Translations under genes and position numbers: made by a program
Source: Paracamarosporium sp. OC-R06-R3
Taxonomy: Eukaryota; Ascomycota; Dothideomycetes; Pleosporales; Didymosphaeriaceae
Assembly (NCBI GenBank): GCA_019828545.1
Contig: JACVRA010000189.1
Coordinates: 124,001 to 188,000 of the forward strand
Length of the DNA stretch: 64,000 bases
Direction of reading: 5' to 3'
Part shown: piece by piece, positions 38,775 through 49,181 of the stretch
Numbering within the stretch: the stretch's first letter is position 1
Layout: each line of letters starts with the position of its first letter
The notes under the pieces: model-generated
The model's database searches: none
The model's input: only the letters and a program-made list of their open reading frames with translations
Told to the model about the DNA's origin: nothing

Positions 38775-39389
38775 ACTGAATTGCACCTGGTTGAGGTATT
38801 GTCTTGCAACTAGGACTGTGACTGTAAGTGAGCTGTGCTGCTACGGATGTAGAGCAGAGGTAGCTGGTTAGTTCAGGTACGGTGCTCATCAGCTACAAGT
38901 TGAGTCAGTATAGCTCGCCATGCCGACAACGCGCCCTAGAGGACCCGCACGTGGCGCCATGCCGAAGACCGCATCAGCCATGGTGAGTGAAAGCGATCTA
39001 GGGCGCGGGTCGGCAGTGACAAGGGCGATGACGACAACTGCAGCGCGACGAATCGGGTAGTAGTGCGGGGTTGTTGAGGTGAGGTGAGGTGGGGTGAAGA
39101 GCTGCCCCTCCCTGCTGTAAAATTTGCAACCCCGCTATCGCAGACGCGGAAAGAATTCATTGATATGGGAACATCAGCAATCAGAGTGCATAGCAAGGAT
39201 GAGTAGAGAAGTAGATATATTGGTAGTGGCCTCAGTGTCAAGTTGGCATTGGCCGTTCACAAATGTTACTAGATAGGACGTTCACAGATGTTACTAACTC
39301 CGTCTGCCGCTCGTCGTGTTAGTACCTCACCCGGTACTGCTGCCTAAGGACCGTTCCGCTAACACAACTCCCTATCCCATATCACACGT
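38775..39389. other. Intergenic between synthase promoter and cyclophilin 3' end
   Basis: No gene seen. The direct repeat GTGAGGTGAGGTG occurs at about 39079-39091. The sequence TAGGACGTTCACAGATGTTACTA near 39276 partly repeats the preceding CGTTCACAAATGTTACTA. Confidence 0.4.
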
Positions 39390-40297
39390 CTAAGCCTGGC
39401 CAGCACCGGTGATGGTGGGGGGCTTTGACGCGTGCTTGACAGCACCCGAGTTGCTGCCAACGGCCTCGATGGCACGCACGATCTTCATCGACTCGACATC
39501 GCCAGCAGGGACGCGGCCGAAGACGACGTGCTTGCCGTCGAGCCATGAGGTAACGACGGTCGTCACGAAGAACTGGGAGCCGTTGCTGTTTCGCCGTTAG
39601 CCGCAACGTTGGAGAGCGCCAGTCAGGTGAAGCTTACGTGTTGGGGCCGGCGTTGGCCATGGACAGAAGGAAGGGCTTGTCGTGCTTGAGCTTGAAGTTC
39701 TCGTCGCCGAACTTCTCGCCGTAGATGGACTTGCCGCCCGTGCCCTGCGTCAAGGTCAGCTGCTGCCCCGCCTTGTGGCGCATCGAGAGGGGTTGTGAGA
39801 CTCACGTTTCCACGGGTGAAGTCACCACCCTGAAGCATGAACTGGGGGATGACACGATGGAACTTGGAGCCAGCGTAGCCGAAGCCCTTCTCGCCCGTGC
39901 AGAGAGCACGGAAGTTCTCAGCCGTCTTGGGGACGACGTCGTCGAAGAGCTCGAAGTTGATGCGGCCCTGCTGGTCTGGTGGGGAGCGTTAGCAATTGAC
40001 CTCGATGGGCATCGTGGAGATGGAGCACGATGGCGCCGCAGTGATGAAGATGTAGTTTTGCTGCTCTGGAAGGAGGGGCAGCTTACCCTTCTCGGCGCCC
40101 TTGGAGGTGACATCGCCGTTGGAGTTCACCTGGACTTCCGGGCCGTACCAGGAGACATCGAAGTAAGTCTTGATGACCATGTTGGCTGCTGATGGAGTAA
40201 AGAAACGCTTGTTGAGGGGTGCTCGGAGGGTGGATGATTGAGAAGAGCGGAAGGAGGAGAGCAGAGAAGTAGAAGTCCTGAGAGCGTGGTGGGGCAT
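39390..40297 (-). CDS. Cyclophilin (peptidyl-prolyl isomerase), probably dual-targeted
   Basis: Exons 40297-40087, 39975-39806, 39744-39638 and 39585-39390 give 227 aa. The cyclophilin core is intact: [44 protein letters not shown] (catalytic Arg in [14 protein letters not shown]), [26 protein letters not shown]. The N-terminal 39 residues are basic, Ser/Arg-rich and acid-free ([27 protein letters not shown]), a mitochondrial presequence pattern. Met40 (codon at 40180-40178) begins the cytosolic form [13 protein letters not shown]. This layout is known for Neurospora crassa cyclophilin, where one gene makes both forms. The enzyme catalyses proline isomerisation in protein folding and is the cyclosporin A target. 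Confidence 0.95.
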
Positions 40298-41180
40298 GGC
40301 GGGGTATTACTGCAAGCTTGTCAGTGGCTGTGAGAGAATTAGCGCCAAAGGCCCATGTCGTCAGACGCAAACGCTTGGCGGTGAATGCGTGCAGAAACGG
40401 ACGTTCCGGCTGGCGATTCGTGCTGCAGACGTGTTCTTCAGCGCCCTGGGGCGGGGGCAGATGACCACTCACCTGGCAACCCGGGAGCTGGGCCGCTTCA
40501 CTTGATGGTAGAGGTAAAGTTACGCGGGAGCTTGTAGAGCTCAGAGAAGCAGCCGACAGTGGCCAATTGGGCAGCTATGCAATACAATATACGAAAGGAT
40601 GACTATATTACACTGCAGAAGACGAGGCGAGCTGTCCTGCAGGTGGTGGCGATGGAATGAGATGCGGGAGTCGAGAGCAACGAGGAAAACTTTCCAGAGC
40701 TTCTCCTGGAGCTTGGGACGCTATGCTCCCTGTGCTACTCGGCCGCTTCAATGCTGCCATGCTGCTCCCATCATTATCTACCATCGACGAGCGGTAAGGT
40801 ATCTCTTCTTGCTTACTAAAACATTGGGCTTGATGCATACTGTCTGGCAAGCCATTCCCTTTGTGCAATTCTCCCTTGTTCCCTGCTGTGAAGCCCTGCC
40901 ACCTGGACAACTTCTCTGTCACGTGTGCTTCTAAACTGGTAGCCACCCATCTTATTCAATGTTGACTTTGACTTTGACCTGAAGTTTCACGTTCGCTGGG
41001 CCGCAGTTAAACATTACACTTCTGTGAAATCCAAAGTTGTTCCCATCTAGTTGGGACCCACGGCACGTGCCTACCACGGGCCGCATCCCTGCCGAACCCT
41101 GGGACCGCCGCGCTCAATAATAAGCTGCCACTTCAACACCAACGACATCGACCCCCAGGACAAGGCACCCCGCCGTCGCC
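40298..41180. other. Divergent promoter, cyclophilin and epsin
   Basis: No gene seen. It holds both promoters. About 40955-41000 contains the short repeat TTGACTTTGACTTTGACCT. Confidence 0.5.
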
Positions 41181-42923
41181 ATGGATTTCGCAAGTCTCAA
41201 AGATCAAGTGAGCAATCTCACGCTCTACGACCTCAAAGCCGGTGTGCGCAAGGTCCAGAATGGTGCGCCTCCTCAGGACGCAGTTGGGCCGCTGAGCTAA
41301 CACGCCAGGGCAGCGGTAATGAACTACACCGAGATGGAGGCAAAGGTGCGCGAGGCAACAAACAATGAGCCATGGGGTGAGCAGGTAATTTAGGGCATGA
41401 GAGTAAATCTAATCCGGGCAGGCGCCTCTTCAACACTGATGCAAGAGATCGCCAACGCCACGTTCAATTAGTGGGTGTTGCCATGTATATACTGCCAAAC
41501 TAAGCTGACCACGCAGTCAATTACTTAACGAAATCATGCCCATGATTTACAAGCGGTTCACCGAAAAGGCAGCTGAAGAATGGAGGCAGATATACAAGGT
41601 CGGCACAGTGCTTCCCTTTGAGTGCTGCGCTGACAACCCCAGTCTCTTCAACTCCTCGAGTTTCTAATCAAGAATGGCTCCGAACGGGTCATTGATGACG
41701 CGCGCTCCCACGTCTCGCTCCTCAAGATGCTCCGGCAATTCCACTTCATTGACCAGAACGGCAAGGACCAGGGCATCAACGTGCGAAATCGGGCCAAGGA
41801 GCTTGCCGAGCTGCTCAGCGATGTCGACCGTATTCGTGCAGAGCGCAAGAAGGCACGAGCGAACAGGAACAAATTTGGTGGTGTCGAGGGCGGTATGGGT
41901 ATGGGCGGTTTCTCAGGCAGCGGAGGCTTTTCAGGAGGCAGCAGCAGATTTGGCGGCTTCGGCAGTGAAAGTGCCAACGCCGACTATGGTGGCTTCAGCG
42001 GAGGTGTGTACGGCGATGGTGGTGGTTTTGGCGGAAACGAGTCCGGATTCTCGGACACACAACAACGACGAGACAAGTTCGAAGAATATGATGAGGGAGA
42101 CGACTACGAGACATCCGCACCTCCTCCACGACGGACGCAGCCATCGTCAACTCAAGTGCGGAGGGAGACCAAAAAAGAAGAGCCGAAACCGAAGGCACCA
42201 GAACCTGTGGCAGATCTGCTGGCATGGGACGATGAGCCCGCGCCGGCTTCTTCTGCAGCTGGAAAGCAACCTGTTGCCGCAAGCAATGACTTCGGAGACG
42301 ACGACGACTTTGACGATTTCCAATCCGCTGCACCCGCTGCACCCGCTGCACCCACTGCACCAGCAGCCAAGCCCGCAGCAGCATCATTCATTGCGCCTCC
42401 AGCTTCCACGTCGACAATCGGCGCCTCCACACAATTTGCGGCTCCTCAACCTCAGTCAGCTGCGCAGACCAGCAATCTGAACGACCTTTTCGCTACTGTC
42501 TCTCCACCACCTGTTGGTAACAGTATCGCTTCGCCTCCACTGGCCACATCTGCATCAGCTACTTCGAGCATCAGCCAGCCATACCGTCCTTCCGGGTACC
42601 AGGCGACAGGTCCTAACTATTTTACATCTGTACCGAACCCATCGGCCGGCTCGACACCATCTGTTGCATCTCCTGGTATCGGTGGGAAGATCGGCTCTGG
42701 GGCACCTAAGAAGGCAGGAGGTGATGCATTCGCGTCTCTATTAGGCGGAACGGGGCCTAAGAAGACGTCTACGCCTACGCAGAAGGTCACCATGGCGGAT
42801 ATGGCCAAGCAAAAGACTAGTCAAGGGCTTTGGGGAGCTCCTGCTTCTGGGTCTAGCACACCTGCTTCGCAGCCTCAGAGCGGATCCAAGCCAGGCGGTG
42901 CTCTAGGGGATCTTCTTGGTTAG
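41181..42923 (+). CDS. Epsin-family ENTH adaptor, Ent3/epsinR type
   Basis: Exons 41181-41262, 41314-41376, 41422-41470, 41517-41598 and 41643-42923 give 518 aa. Residues 1-150 are an ENTH domain: TLYDLKAGVRKVQNAVMNYT, EAKVREATNNEPWGAS, NEIMPMIYKRFTEKAAEEWRQIYK, LLEFLIKNGSERVIDDA, GINVRNRAKELAELL. It binds phosphoinositides and cargo SNAREs in the trans-Golgi/endosomal pathway. The disordered tail begins with a Gly/Phe/Ser-rich part and contains DDDDFDDFQSA, the acidic-Phe motif that binds GGA and AP-1 gamma-ear domains. This supports Ent3/Ent5-like rather than plasma-membrane epsins; no ubiquitin-interacting motifs are visible. The tail ends in GALGDLLG. Confidence 0.93.
42326..42361 (+). 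repeat. Four-copy 9-nt minisatellite within the epsin tail
   Basis: CGCTGCACC is repeated three times, then CACTGCACC. It encodes the Ala-Ala-Pro repeats directly after the gamma-ear-binding motif, so the length is likely to vary between strains without breaking the frame. Confidence 0.85.
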
Positions 42924-43316
42924 CGTTAGGACTGGGGACATGTGATGGATATGTGATTTGTGATGTTCTTTGCGCATGGAGTCTTGGGGACAAATGTGTT
43001 TCTGCATGGTAACAACTACTAGTTAGAGAAAAGGATAGTCAATATGGCTTTGAGACAGCATCTTGAACCTCTTCCAGGCCTTTCATATCGTAAATCACAA
43101 TTTCACGTAGTGCGCCTATCTGTTCAACTCCGCAAACGCACCTCTATGATTGGCCGCCCCTAACGGGGATTACCTCGATGGCCGAGAACAGCATAGGAGA
43201 CCGTGCACCACTTTTCGTCCCCATGTGCGATTACTCGCATATGCTTTGTGCGCGCCTTGCTCCCTTCTTCCCTTCCTCCCTTCTTGTATGTCTGTTGTTT
43301 TGACGAGAATGCTTCA
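42924..43316. other. Spacer between epsin and metallophosphoesterase genes
   Basis: No gene. The first 100 nt are G/T-rich, as expected of a 3' untranslated region. The last part is the pyrimidine-rich promoter and leader of the next gene. Confidence 0.5.
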
Positions 43317-45224
43317 ATGCAGCTCTCGCGCGTCTTCTTCTTGCTCGCGCTTGTCCTGGCTCCGGTAGCCCTCCTCGGTACCACATGGCTGTACCTCTAC
43401 CCCCTCTTCGACGCCGCATGCGCCTTTCCGCCCCCTCCTGATTCGTCCCTACCCACGCCGTTTCGTTTGCTTGCACTCGGTGACCCGCAGCTTGAGGGTG
43501 ACTCCTCGCTTCCGAAGGCCGGCGCGAAGATTTTTCGCTCGTTCGACAATCTTGCAGACAATGTGCGCGATGCGGAGACCGCTTTGGAGAAGTGGCAGTT
43601 CATCCGGGACGCGGTGAAGGGCATACCGAAGGACATTCAACGCGCGGCAGAAGGATATATCAGGAAGCCCATCGATATCTGGGGGAATGACTGGTACCTT
43701 GCGCATATTGTGCGCACGCTGAGATGGTGGACTGAACCGAGCCATGTTGCTGTTCTCGGCGATTTGCTTGGGAGTCAGTGGATTAGCGATGAGGAGTTTG
43801 AGAAGAGGAGTAGGAGGTATTGGGATGTTGTATTTAGGGGCATGGAGAAGGTGCCGGAACGTATCATGACCGGCTACGACAACGAAGAACAAGATCAAGA
43901 TCAAGAAGGTGATGAAGAGAGGCAAGAGCAGAAGAAGATTTGGGGCGGAACCATTGAAATTCTTGGAGAAGACACGTCCTGGGCGAATAGAGTGATAAAT
44001 ATTGCTGGGAACCATGACATCGGCTATGCAGGAGACATTGACGCAAGGAGAGTCGAGAGGTTTGAGCGCAAATATGGGAAGGTAAACTGGGACATTGTTT
44101 TCAGCCTTCCGAATACCACGTTCTCAGACTCTGTCGAGAAGCAAGAAGCGCGGAACGACGTCCCTGCGCTCCGTCTCATTGTCCTCAATACGATGAACCT
44201 CGACACACCCGCCTTCGACGACGACCTCCAGCGCGAAACATACGACTTCATAAACCACGTCATTACCACTTCCCGTTCCGTGACGGATAAAACGCACGCC
44301 ACTATTTTGCTCACACACATCCCGCTGCATAAGGAACCAGGAGTTTGTGTCGATAGCCCGTTCTTCAATTTCTTCGATGGCGGAGGCGTCAAGGAGCAAA
44401 ACATGCTATCAGAACACTCATCGAAAATTGTTCTGGAAAGCATATTCGGGCTGAACAGTAACCAACATGCTGAGGGTCAAGGCTTCGGGCGTCGCGGCAT
44501 AATCATCAACGGACATGACCATGCAGGGTGCGATATACTACACTACACCACCCAGTCGGGCGTTCAGGGCGGCTGCCCAGAGAACATCGATGAGCACGAG
44601 ATACACCTCCCACCCGCATTGTCGCCCGCTAACTCTTCGTTGCCCACCGAAGAATCGCTGGAAGACACCATCACCGCCAACGATACTCTTGCCGACGCCG
44701 ACTCCCGAGTCCAAGAATCTCCCGAAGAGTCTCAACTAGAGTCTGAACCAGAACCTTTAACTCAAGAACCAAAATGGCAAGCCCAACGCTTCCCACATCG
44801 ACCCTACAAAGCCACTGAAGGTGGTGAATGCATCGCCTTAAACCACGTCCCGCGCATCCGCGAAGTCACACTCAGAAGCATGATGGGCGACTTCTCAGGC
44901 TACGCCGGGTTCCTCTCCGCATGGTTCGACACTAGCCTTGGCGAGAAAGGAGAATGGACGATTGAAGTTAATACGTGTGGGTTGGGCGTGCAGCATTGGT
45001 GGTGGGCGGTGCATATTGTTGATATACTGTTGGTTGTAGCTGTGGTGGTTGGTGGTTTGATGGTGCTTATTGAGGGTCAAGCGACGTTTGAGGAGGGCAA
45101 GGGTGGTCGTGGAAAAGCGGGTGATGGGAAGATGGGGAAAGGGGATGGAGGTGCCAGGAGCAATGGGAAGGTAGCGCAAAGGGGGTCGAGAGGGGATACC
45201 GGGCCGGGTGAAAAAGGGGGGTAG
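43317..45224 (+). CDS. Cdc1/Ted1-type ER metallophosphoesterase
   Basis: A single exon of 635 aa from MQLSRVFFLLALVLAPVALLG, a signal anchor. Calcineurin-like phosphoesterase motifs appear in order: ALGDPQLEGD (Asp-x-His position as Asp-Pro-Gln, as in Cdc1/Ted1), VAVLGDLLGSQW, INIAGNHDIGY, LLTHIPLHK and IINGHDHAGCD. The family in yeast removes ethanolamine phosphate from GPI-anchor mannose in the ER and matters for GPI-protein exit. A second transmembrane helix (WWWAVHIVDILLVVAVVVGGLMVLI) lies near the C-terminus, followed by a Gly/Lys-rich tail facing the cytosol. An acidic Glu/Gln insert (EEQDQDQEGDEERQEQ) and a Ser/Glu-rich luminal insert lengthen it. The frame extends upstream to 43203, but the start at 43317 gives the signal anchor. 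Confidence 0.92.
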   Translation: MQLSRVFFLLALVLAPVALLGTTWLYLYPLFDAACAFPPPPDSSLPTPFRLLALGDPQLEGDSSLPKAGAKIFRSFDNLADNVRDAETALEKWQFIRDAVKGIPKDIQRAAEGYIRKPIDIWGNDWYLAHIVRTLRWWTEPSHVAVLGDLLGSQWISDEEFEKRSRRYWDVVFRGMEKVPERIMTGYDNEEQDQDQEGDEERQEQKKIWGGTIEILGEDTSWANRVINIAGNHDIGYAGDIDARRVERFERKYGKVNWDIVFSLPNTTFSDSVEKQEARNDVPALRLIVLNTMNLDTPAFDDDLQRETYDFINHVITTSRSVTDKTHATILLTHIPLHKEPGVCVDSPFFNFFDGGGVKEQNMLSEHSSKIVLESIFGLNSNQHAEGQGFGRRGIIINGHDHAGCDILHYTTQSGVQGGCPENIDEHEIHLPPALSPANSSLPTEESLEDTITANDTLADADSRVQESPEESQLESEPEPLTQEPKWQAQRFPHRPYKATEGGECIALNHVPRIREVTLRSMMGDFSGYAGFLSAWFDTSLGEKGEWTIEVNTCGLGVQHWWWAVHIVDILLVVAVVVGGLMVLIEGQATFEEGKGGRGKAGDGKMGKGDGGARSNGKVAQRGSRGDTGPGEKGG

Positions 45225-45648
45225 GGAAGGTACCGTAGTATATATGCAAGGTTTTTGATGCCACATACTACGTCTGCTGTCTGAACATTTCCGTGTTCCG
45301 GATTTGTACAAAGAGAGAGAGGTTTGAACTTATCCTAATGACTGTGGAGTCCCATGGCAAGCCTAGTTCCCTCGTCGATAATGGCCCATGTTATATACCA
45401 GCCCAACTTACGCACATTGAAGCCAGACATACCAACACACGCTCTGATCCCCCTATATCGACACTACCTGATCAAAAGCACTGGGGAAATTGTACGATAT
45501 CTTAGCTCATCGATCAGCACATCCATGCCAAATCCACCCTACCCAAAATATCCTATCCAGAGATCCCAAAACTTTCACCAAATCTGTAATAATACATCAG
45601 CGATTTACCATCACGGACGATACTACAGTGTCGCTTACTCTTGTTCAA
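45225..45648. other. Convergent 3' spacer
   Basis: No gene. From about 45400 the plus strand is C-rich and G-poor, directly 3' of the minus-strand gene that follows. Confidence 0.5.
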
Positions 45649-46517
45649 CTAACGCTCTCGCATCTCCGCCCTCTGCGCCCTAAAAGCGGGATGCACCGAA
45701 CTCGGCATCGATGGAAGCGCAGTCAGATTCCTCTGGTACCAGTCCCAGCTGTCCTCGCCAGGTAGTTGTCCTCCCTCACCAGGATCCGCCGTCCGAGGTC
45801 GTGCTGTCTCGGGGCGGACGAGGCGCTCTTCACACATTGTTTTGCGGATGTCGGTGAAGTCGTCATCGGTAGTAGTGTGGGGCTGCGAATATGTTAACTA
45901 CTTTGACCACGGATGATGAGGTAGGATGAGCAATGCGGGAGGGAATCAGGTTACGGGAAGGAGCTGAGGAAAAGGGGAGAGGGATATATGGGGGAATGTA
46001 CCTTCTTCTTGGAACTCCGAGTGAACACATCCTTGAACCTTGAGCTGGTCTTGCGTGGCGTTGGGACAATCTTGGTCGGAGTCGGAGGTGGTGATTTGTC
46101 AGTGCTCTTCTGGATGGGAGGCATCGGGAACGTAAACCGACCGAGTGCCAGAGGAGCCGTGCCAGTATCAGCAGTGGTGCGGGTGGATAGAGAAACCTTT
46201 GTAGAAGGCTTTGGTGTAGTTGGTTGAACAGGGTCATCATTTGTCTTTCTGATCGGAGCAACTGGCAATGCCCAAGGCTCTGGCAAAGGAGGGATGGGTC
46301 CATGATGGGCGGGGACACGCGGGGAAAAAGGACCGTATGGGGTGGCTGGACACACAGCCACTTCCACAGGAGCTACCTGTGTGGCAGCATTCTTTCGGAA
46401 GGTACGAAGGTTGTAGAGCTCTTTTTGCGCGAGCTTGCGGTATACTTTCATAGCGCGTGCGTGCTCAACGCGTTCGTCCGTATCGGAGATAGCGATGACG
46501 TCGAGTGGGACAGACAT
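45649..46517 (-). CDS. Proline-rich protein of unknown function, 249 aa
   Basis: Exons 46517-46002 and 45882-45649. It starts MSVPLDVIAISDTDERVEHARAM; a helical N-terminus (KVYRKLAQKELYNLRTF) is followed by proline/threonine-rich disordered sequence and a basic stretch SSRFKDVFTRSSKKK. The intron (GTACAT donor, TCGCAG acceptor) removes a frame ending and rejoins to PHTTTDDDFTDIRKTMCEERLVRPE, then GEDSWDWYQRNLTALPSMPSS. The W-D-W-Y-Q-R-N-L C-terminal block is the likely conserved core. I do not recognise it. The longer frame starting at 46685 lacks support. Confidence 0.7.
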
Positions 46518-47283
46518 GACTGAGATGCGATAGGTTTTCCGGGGCGTGACAAATATGCTTCGGGAAGAAGGAAACCGCGTGCTGCGCTTCCGCGGGCGGC
46601 GTGAGGTTGGGCGTGGGTTAACCTTACAGTTGAGTGGAATAAGCTGGCAAAGGTGTGTGTACGAGAGACGGGAGAAGCACGACAAATTGGGAGGTTTGCG
46701 TTACCGATAGTGAAAAGCGCCAAGAAAGTTAGGAGAGGTGGATGAGAGTGAATGAGCACGTTGGCTTATAACGTCAATGTCCTTCGATAATTTTAAGATT
46801 CCATGTGTGAGCAGCTCGAAAATCGAAGACATTTCGTCTCCTGCTGTAACTTCTGGCTAATTCATGTGTTACTGTTGTCGCAGCTTTGATCGACAAGGAG
46901 TTTCGGTATCCAAATGCCGCGTGCGTAATACTTTGGCATGTTCCTATTTAACTTGTAAACTTTGTTTACAGGAACTTCCAGACAGTCCTCGTAAGCTCAA
47001 AGCTTTACGTGGCATGGAAACTAGTCCACCGATAAGCAGTTGTGGTGATTCTAGGCCTCGCGCGCAAACTTTGTGAGTCCTTCTGCGTAAAATGAGCATT
47101 TTCGATTAACATCACGGTCAAACTACCCTATCTCGATGAGAATGCCTTGCAAATCTCTGGAACAGTCTGCGTCTAGGTGACAGAAATCCGGAGAACCACG
47201 TATTCCAAGTACCAGCTATGTTATGGCTATGCAAATACATCCCCTTTTCCTCCATAATCCGTGCAGTTGAGTTCAAAAACTGC
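46518..47283. other. Spacer between unknown gene promoter and SDR 3' end
   Basis: No gene seen. The left half is the promoter of the minus-strand gene at 46517. Confidence 0.45.
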
Positions 47284-48344
47284 TCACTGTCCCCAAGGAT
47301 GGCCACCCGGACCAATCTTCGCATTGATGGACCCCAGCTTCAATAGCCTACCCTCTTTAATCTCCTCCGCATGCTTTTCAATCTCCTCAACATCCCAGTT
47401 GACACTCACGTACCCGCCCCGCAGCACATCTGCCTCCGGTTTGAGCAAGTACAAGGTGAACGCCGCCGTTAAACCGGGCTGGTCTTTCGAAAACGGCGTC
47501 ATGGCTTCGATGACGGTGCCACGACCGCCAATGGCTTCCACAAGACCGGGGTGAACGGAGAACACGCGAAGATTCGTCACCTCAAGATCAAGGTGTTCGC
47601 CAAGCTTGGTCGCGGCCAGTTGGGATGTAGAGAGGGAGGAGGTACCAGGGTTAGTAAAGAAGGCGCCAAGGGAGACGAGATTGATAAAAGTGGCGGTGCG
47701 ATCTTTGTTATAATGGTGGAGATAATGGGCGAGGATGTAGGTTCCCTTTACGTTGATCTCCTACAAGATAGTCGTCAGCATTTGAGATACGTAGTAGGAA
47801 AATGGAAGGTTTGCAATAAGGACTACACGCCTCAACCGGTTCCTAAAACATCACTAGGGACGCTTACATGGTCGGCCCACCATTGCGACGGCTCAAATTG
47901 CCCGATAATACCGTAGTTTAAGAACCCGGCAGTGTTGACAACAACATCGACCACACCAAATTTCGCAACGGCCTTCTCAAAGATTGCTTTCACGTCTTGT
48001 TCCTTAGTGATATCGCCTGCAGCAACTAAAATATTGCCTTTGAACTCAGCGGCTACATCTTCGAGTGTTTTCGTGTTGCGGCCAACTAGCACGATTCCTT
48101 TGGCACCCACTTCGGTCCAAGTTTTCGCAACAGCCTAAGAGAAGCATTAGAGACCAAATTTGAGGTTGAAAGAAGGGCAACCTACATAGCCAAGACCACC
48201 ACCGGCTCCAGTGATAAGAACAACTTTGTCTGAGGCAAGAGGCCCAAGTTTCTTAGGATCGATGGCTGGGTACACATCGCGATGCATACCCTTCGTCAGT
48301 TGGAAGGGAGCAGTCAACGTGTTGGGGTCTAGGTTAGCGGCCAT
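47284..48344 (-). CDS. SDR-fold protein lacking the catalytic Tyr and Lys
   Basis: Exons 48344-48186, 48134-47868 and 47760-47284 give 300 aa. The fold is clear: KVVLITGAGGGLGYAVAKTW, VLVGRN, AAGDITKE, VVVNTAGFLNYG, TFINLVSLGAF, VFSVHPGLV. In classical SDRs the segment after the catalytic Ser strand reads Tyr-x-x-x-Lys. Here it is S-S-L-S-T-S-Q-L-A, so the aligned Tyr is Leu and the Lys is Gln. NNAG is also NTAG. The cofactor site is intact, so it may bind NAD(P) but is unlikely to reduce by the normal mechanism. It could be a pseudo-enzyme regulator or a recently decayed gene. The splice sites are sound and the frame is open, arguing against simple decay. Confidence 0.88.
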
Positions 48345-49181
48345 TTTGTCGATTGGAGCTGATGGTCGAAGAATGCGGTTGTTTTGCTCTGGCAAAGGGA
48401 AGTAGAGGACGGTGCTTGCTGTCTTGCTGTGTTCATTTCGATATTCTCTCGCTCCGCCTTTATACAAATCGGTGATATTTCCATACTCTTCTTTGTGTTC
48501 TATAATTCCGTGCGTCGTGGTATCTTTCGGACAATGAAGTCGCGATGTGAATCAGCATTTGTGGTGTTTGTCAGTTTTTATTGTGAACCCGCGGAAGCTC
48601 CGTAACGAGATGTCCGTTTTCGTGGATAGCGTCAAGCGGTGGTGGATCGCTAGTGCGTCTTTGAGTGGAGTCGGATTTCTAACCGTCTGTGCCCTTGAGC
48701 TACACAAGTATTACGATTCTTCTCCCACGGAGCGTTCACCCCATTTGTGCAATTCATCAAAAGGAAGCAAACATAGCTTCTCCGTGCAGTTGCTTAAATG
48801 ACTGCTACCTTGTAAATCATCCACGCCATAGAGCGGACTAAAATTTCTCATGGGCATCACTGATGTAGGTCGCTTTTTACGACCAACAAACCGGAATTCG
48901 ATTCATATGAAGGATGTGAGGTACGTGGTGACTTTGGAGGGAAACTAGATACTCTACTTCTATTGAAACTCCAAATACTTTTATCTTGGGCCGTTCGAGT
49001 CTAATACCGAGTTATATGTTTTGAATGAAAACTATAAGAATCATGGGAAAATTTTTTTAAAAAAAAAACACTCCATATAAGCAACCGCATGAATGATAAA
49101 AATACCATACCAATGACTGATTTAACGTACTTGGCGTTTTTAGGATCGTTGCCCATCATGGGAGGGCCATCATGAGCCGTG
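48345..49181. other. Spacer, SDR promoter and DUF6594 3' side
   Basis: A plus frame at 48610-48801 (MSVFVDSVKRWWIASASLSGVG...) has one possible membrane helix but no support. About 49048-49068 is an A/T homopolymer stretch. Confidence 0.4.
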
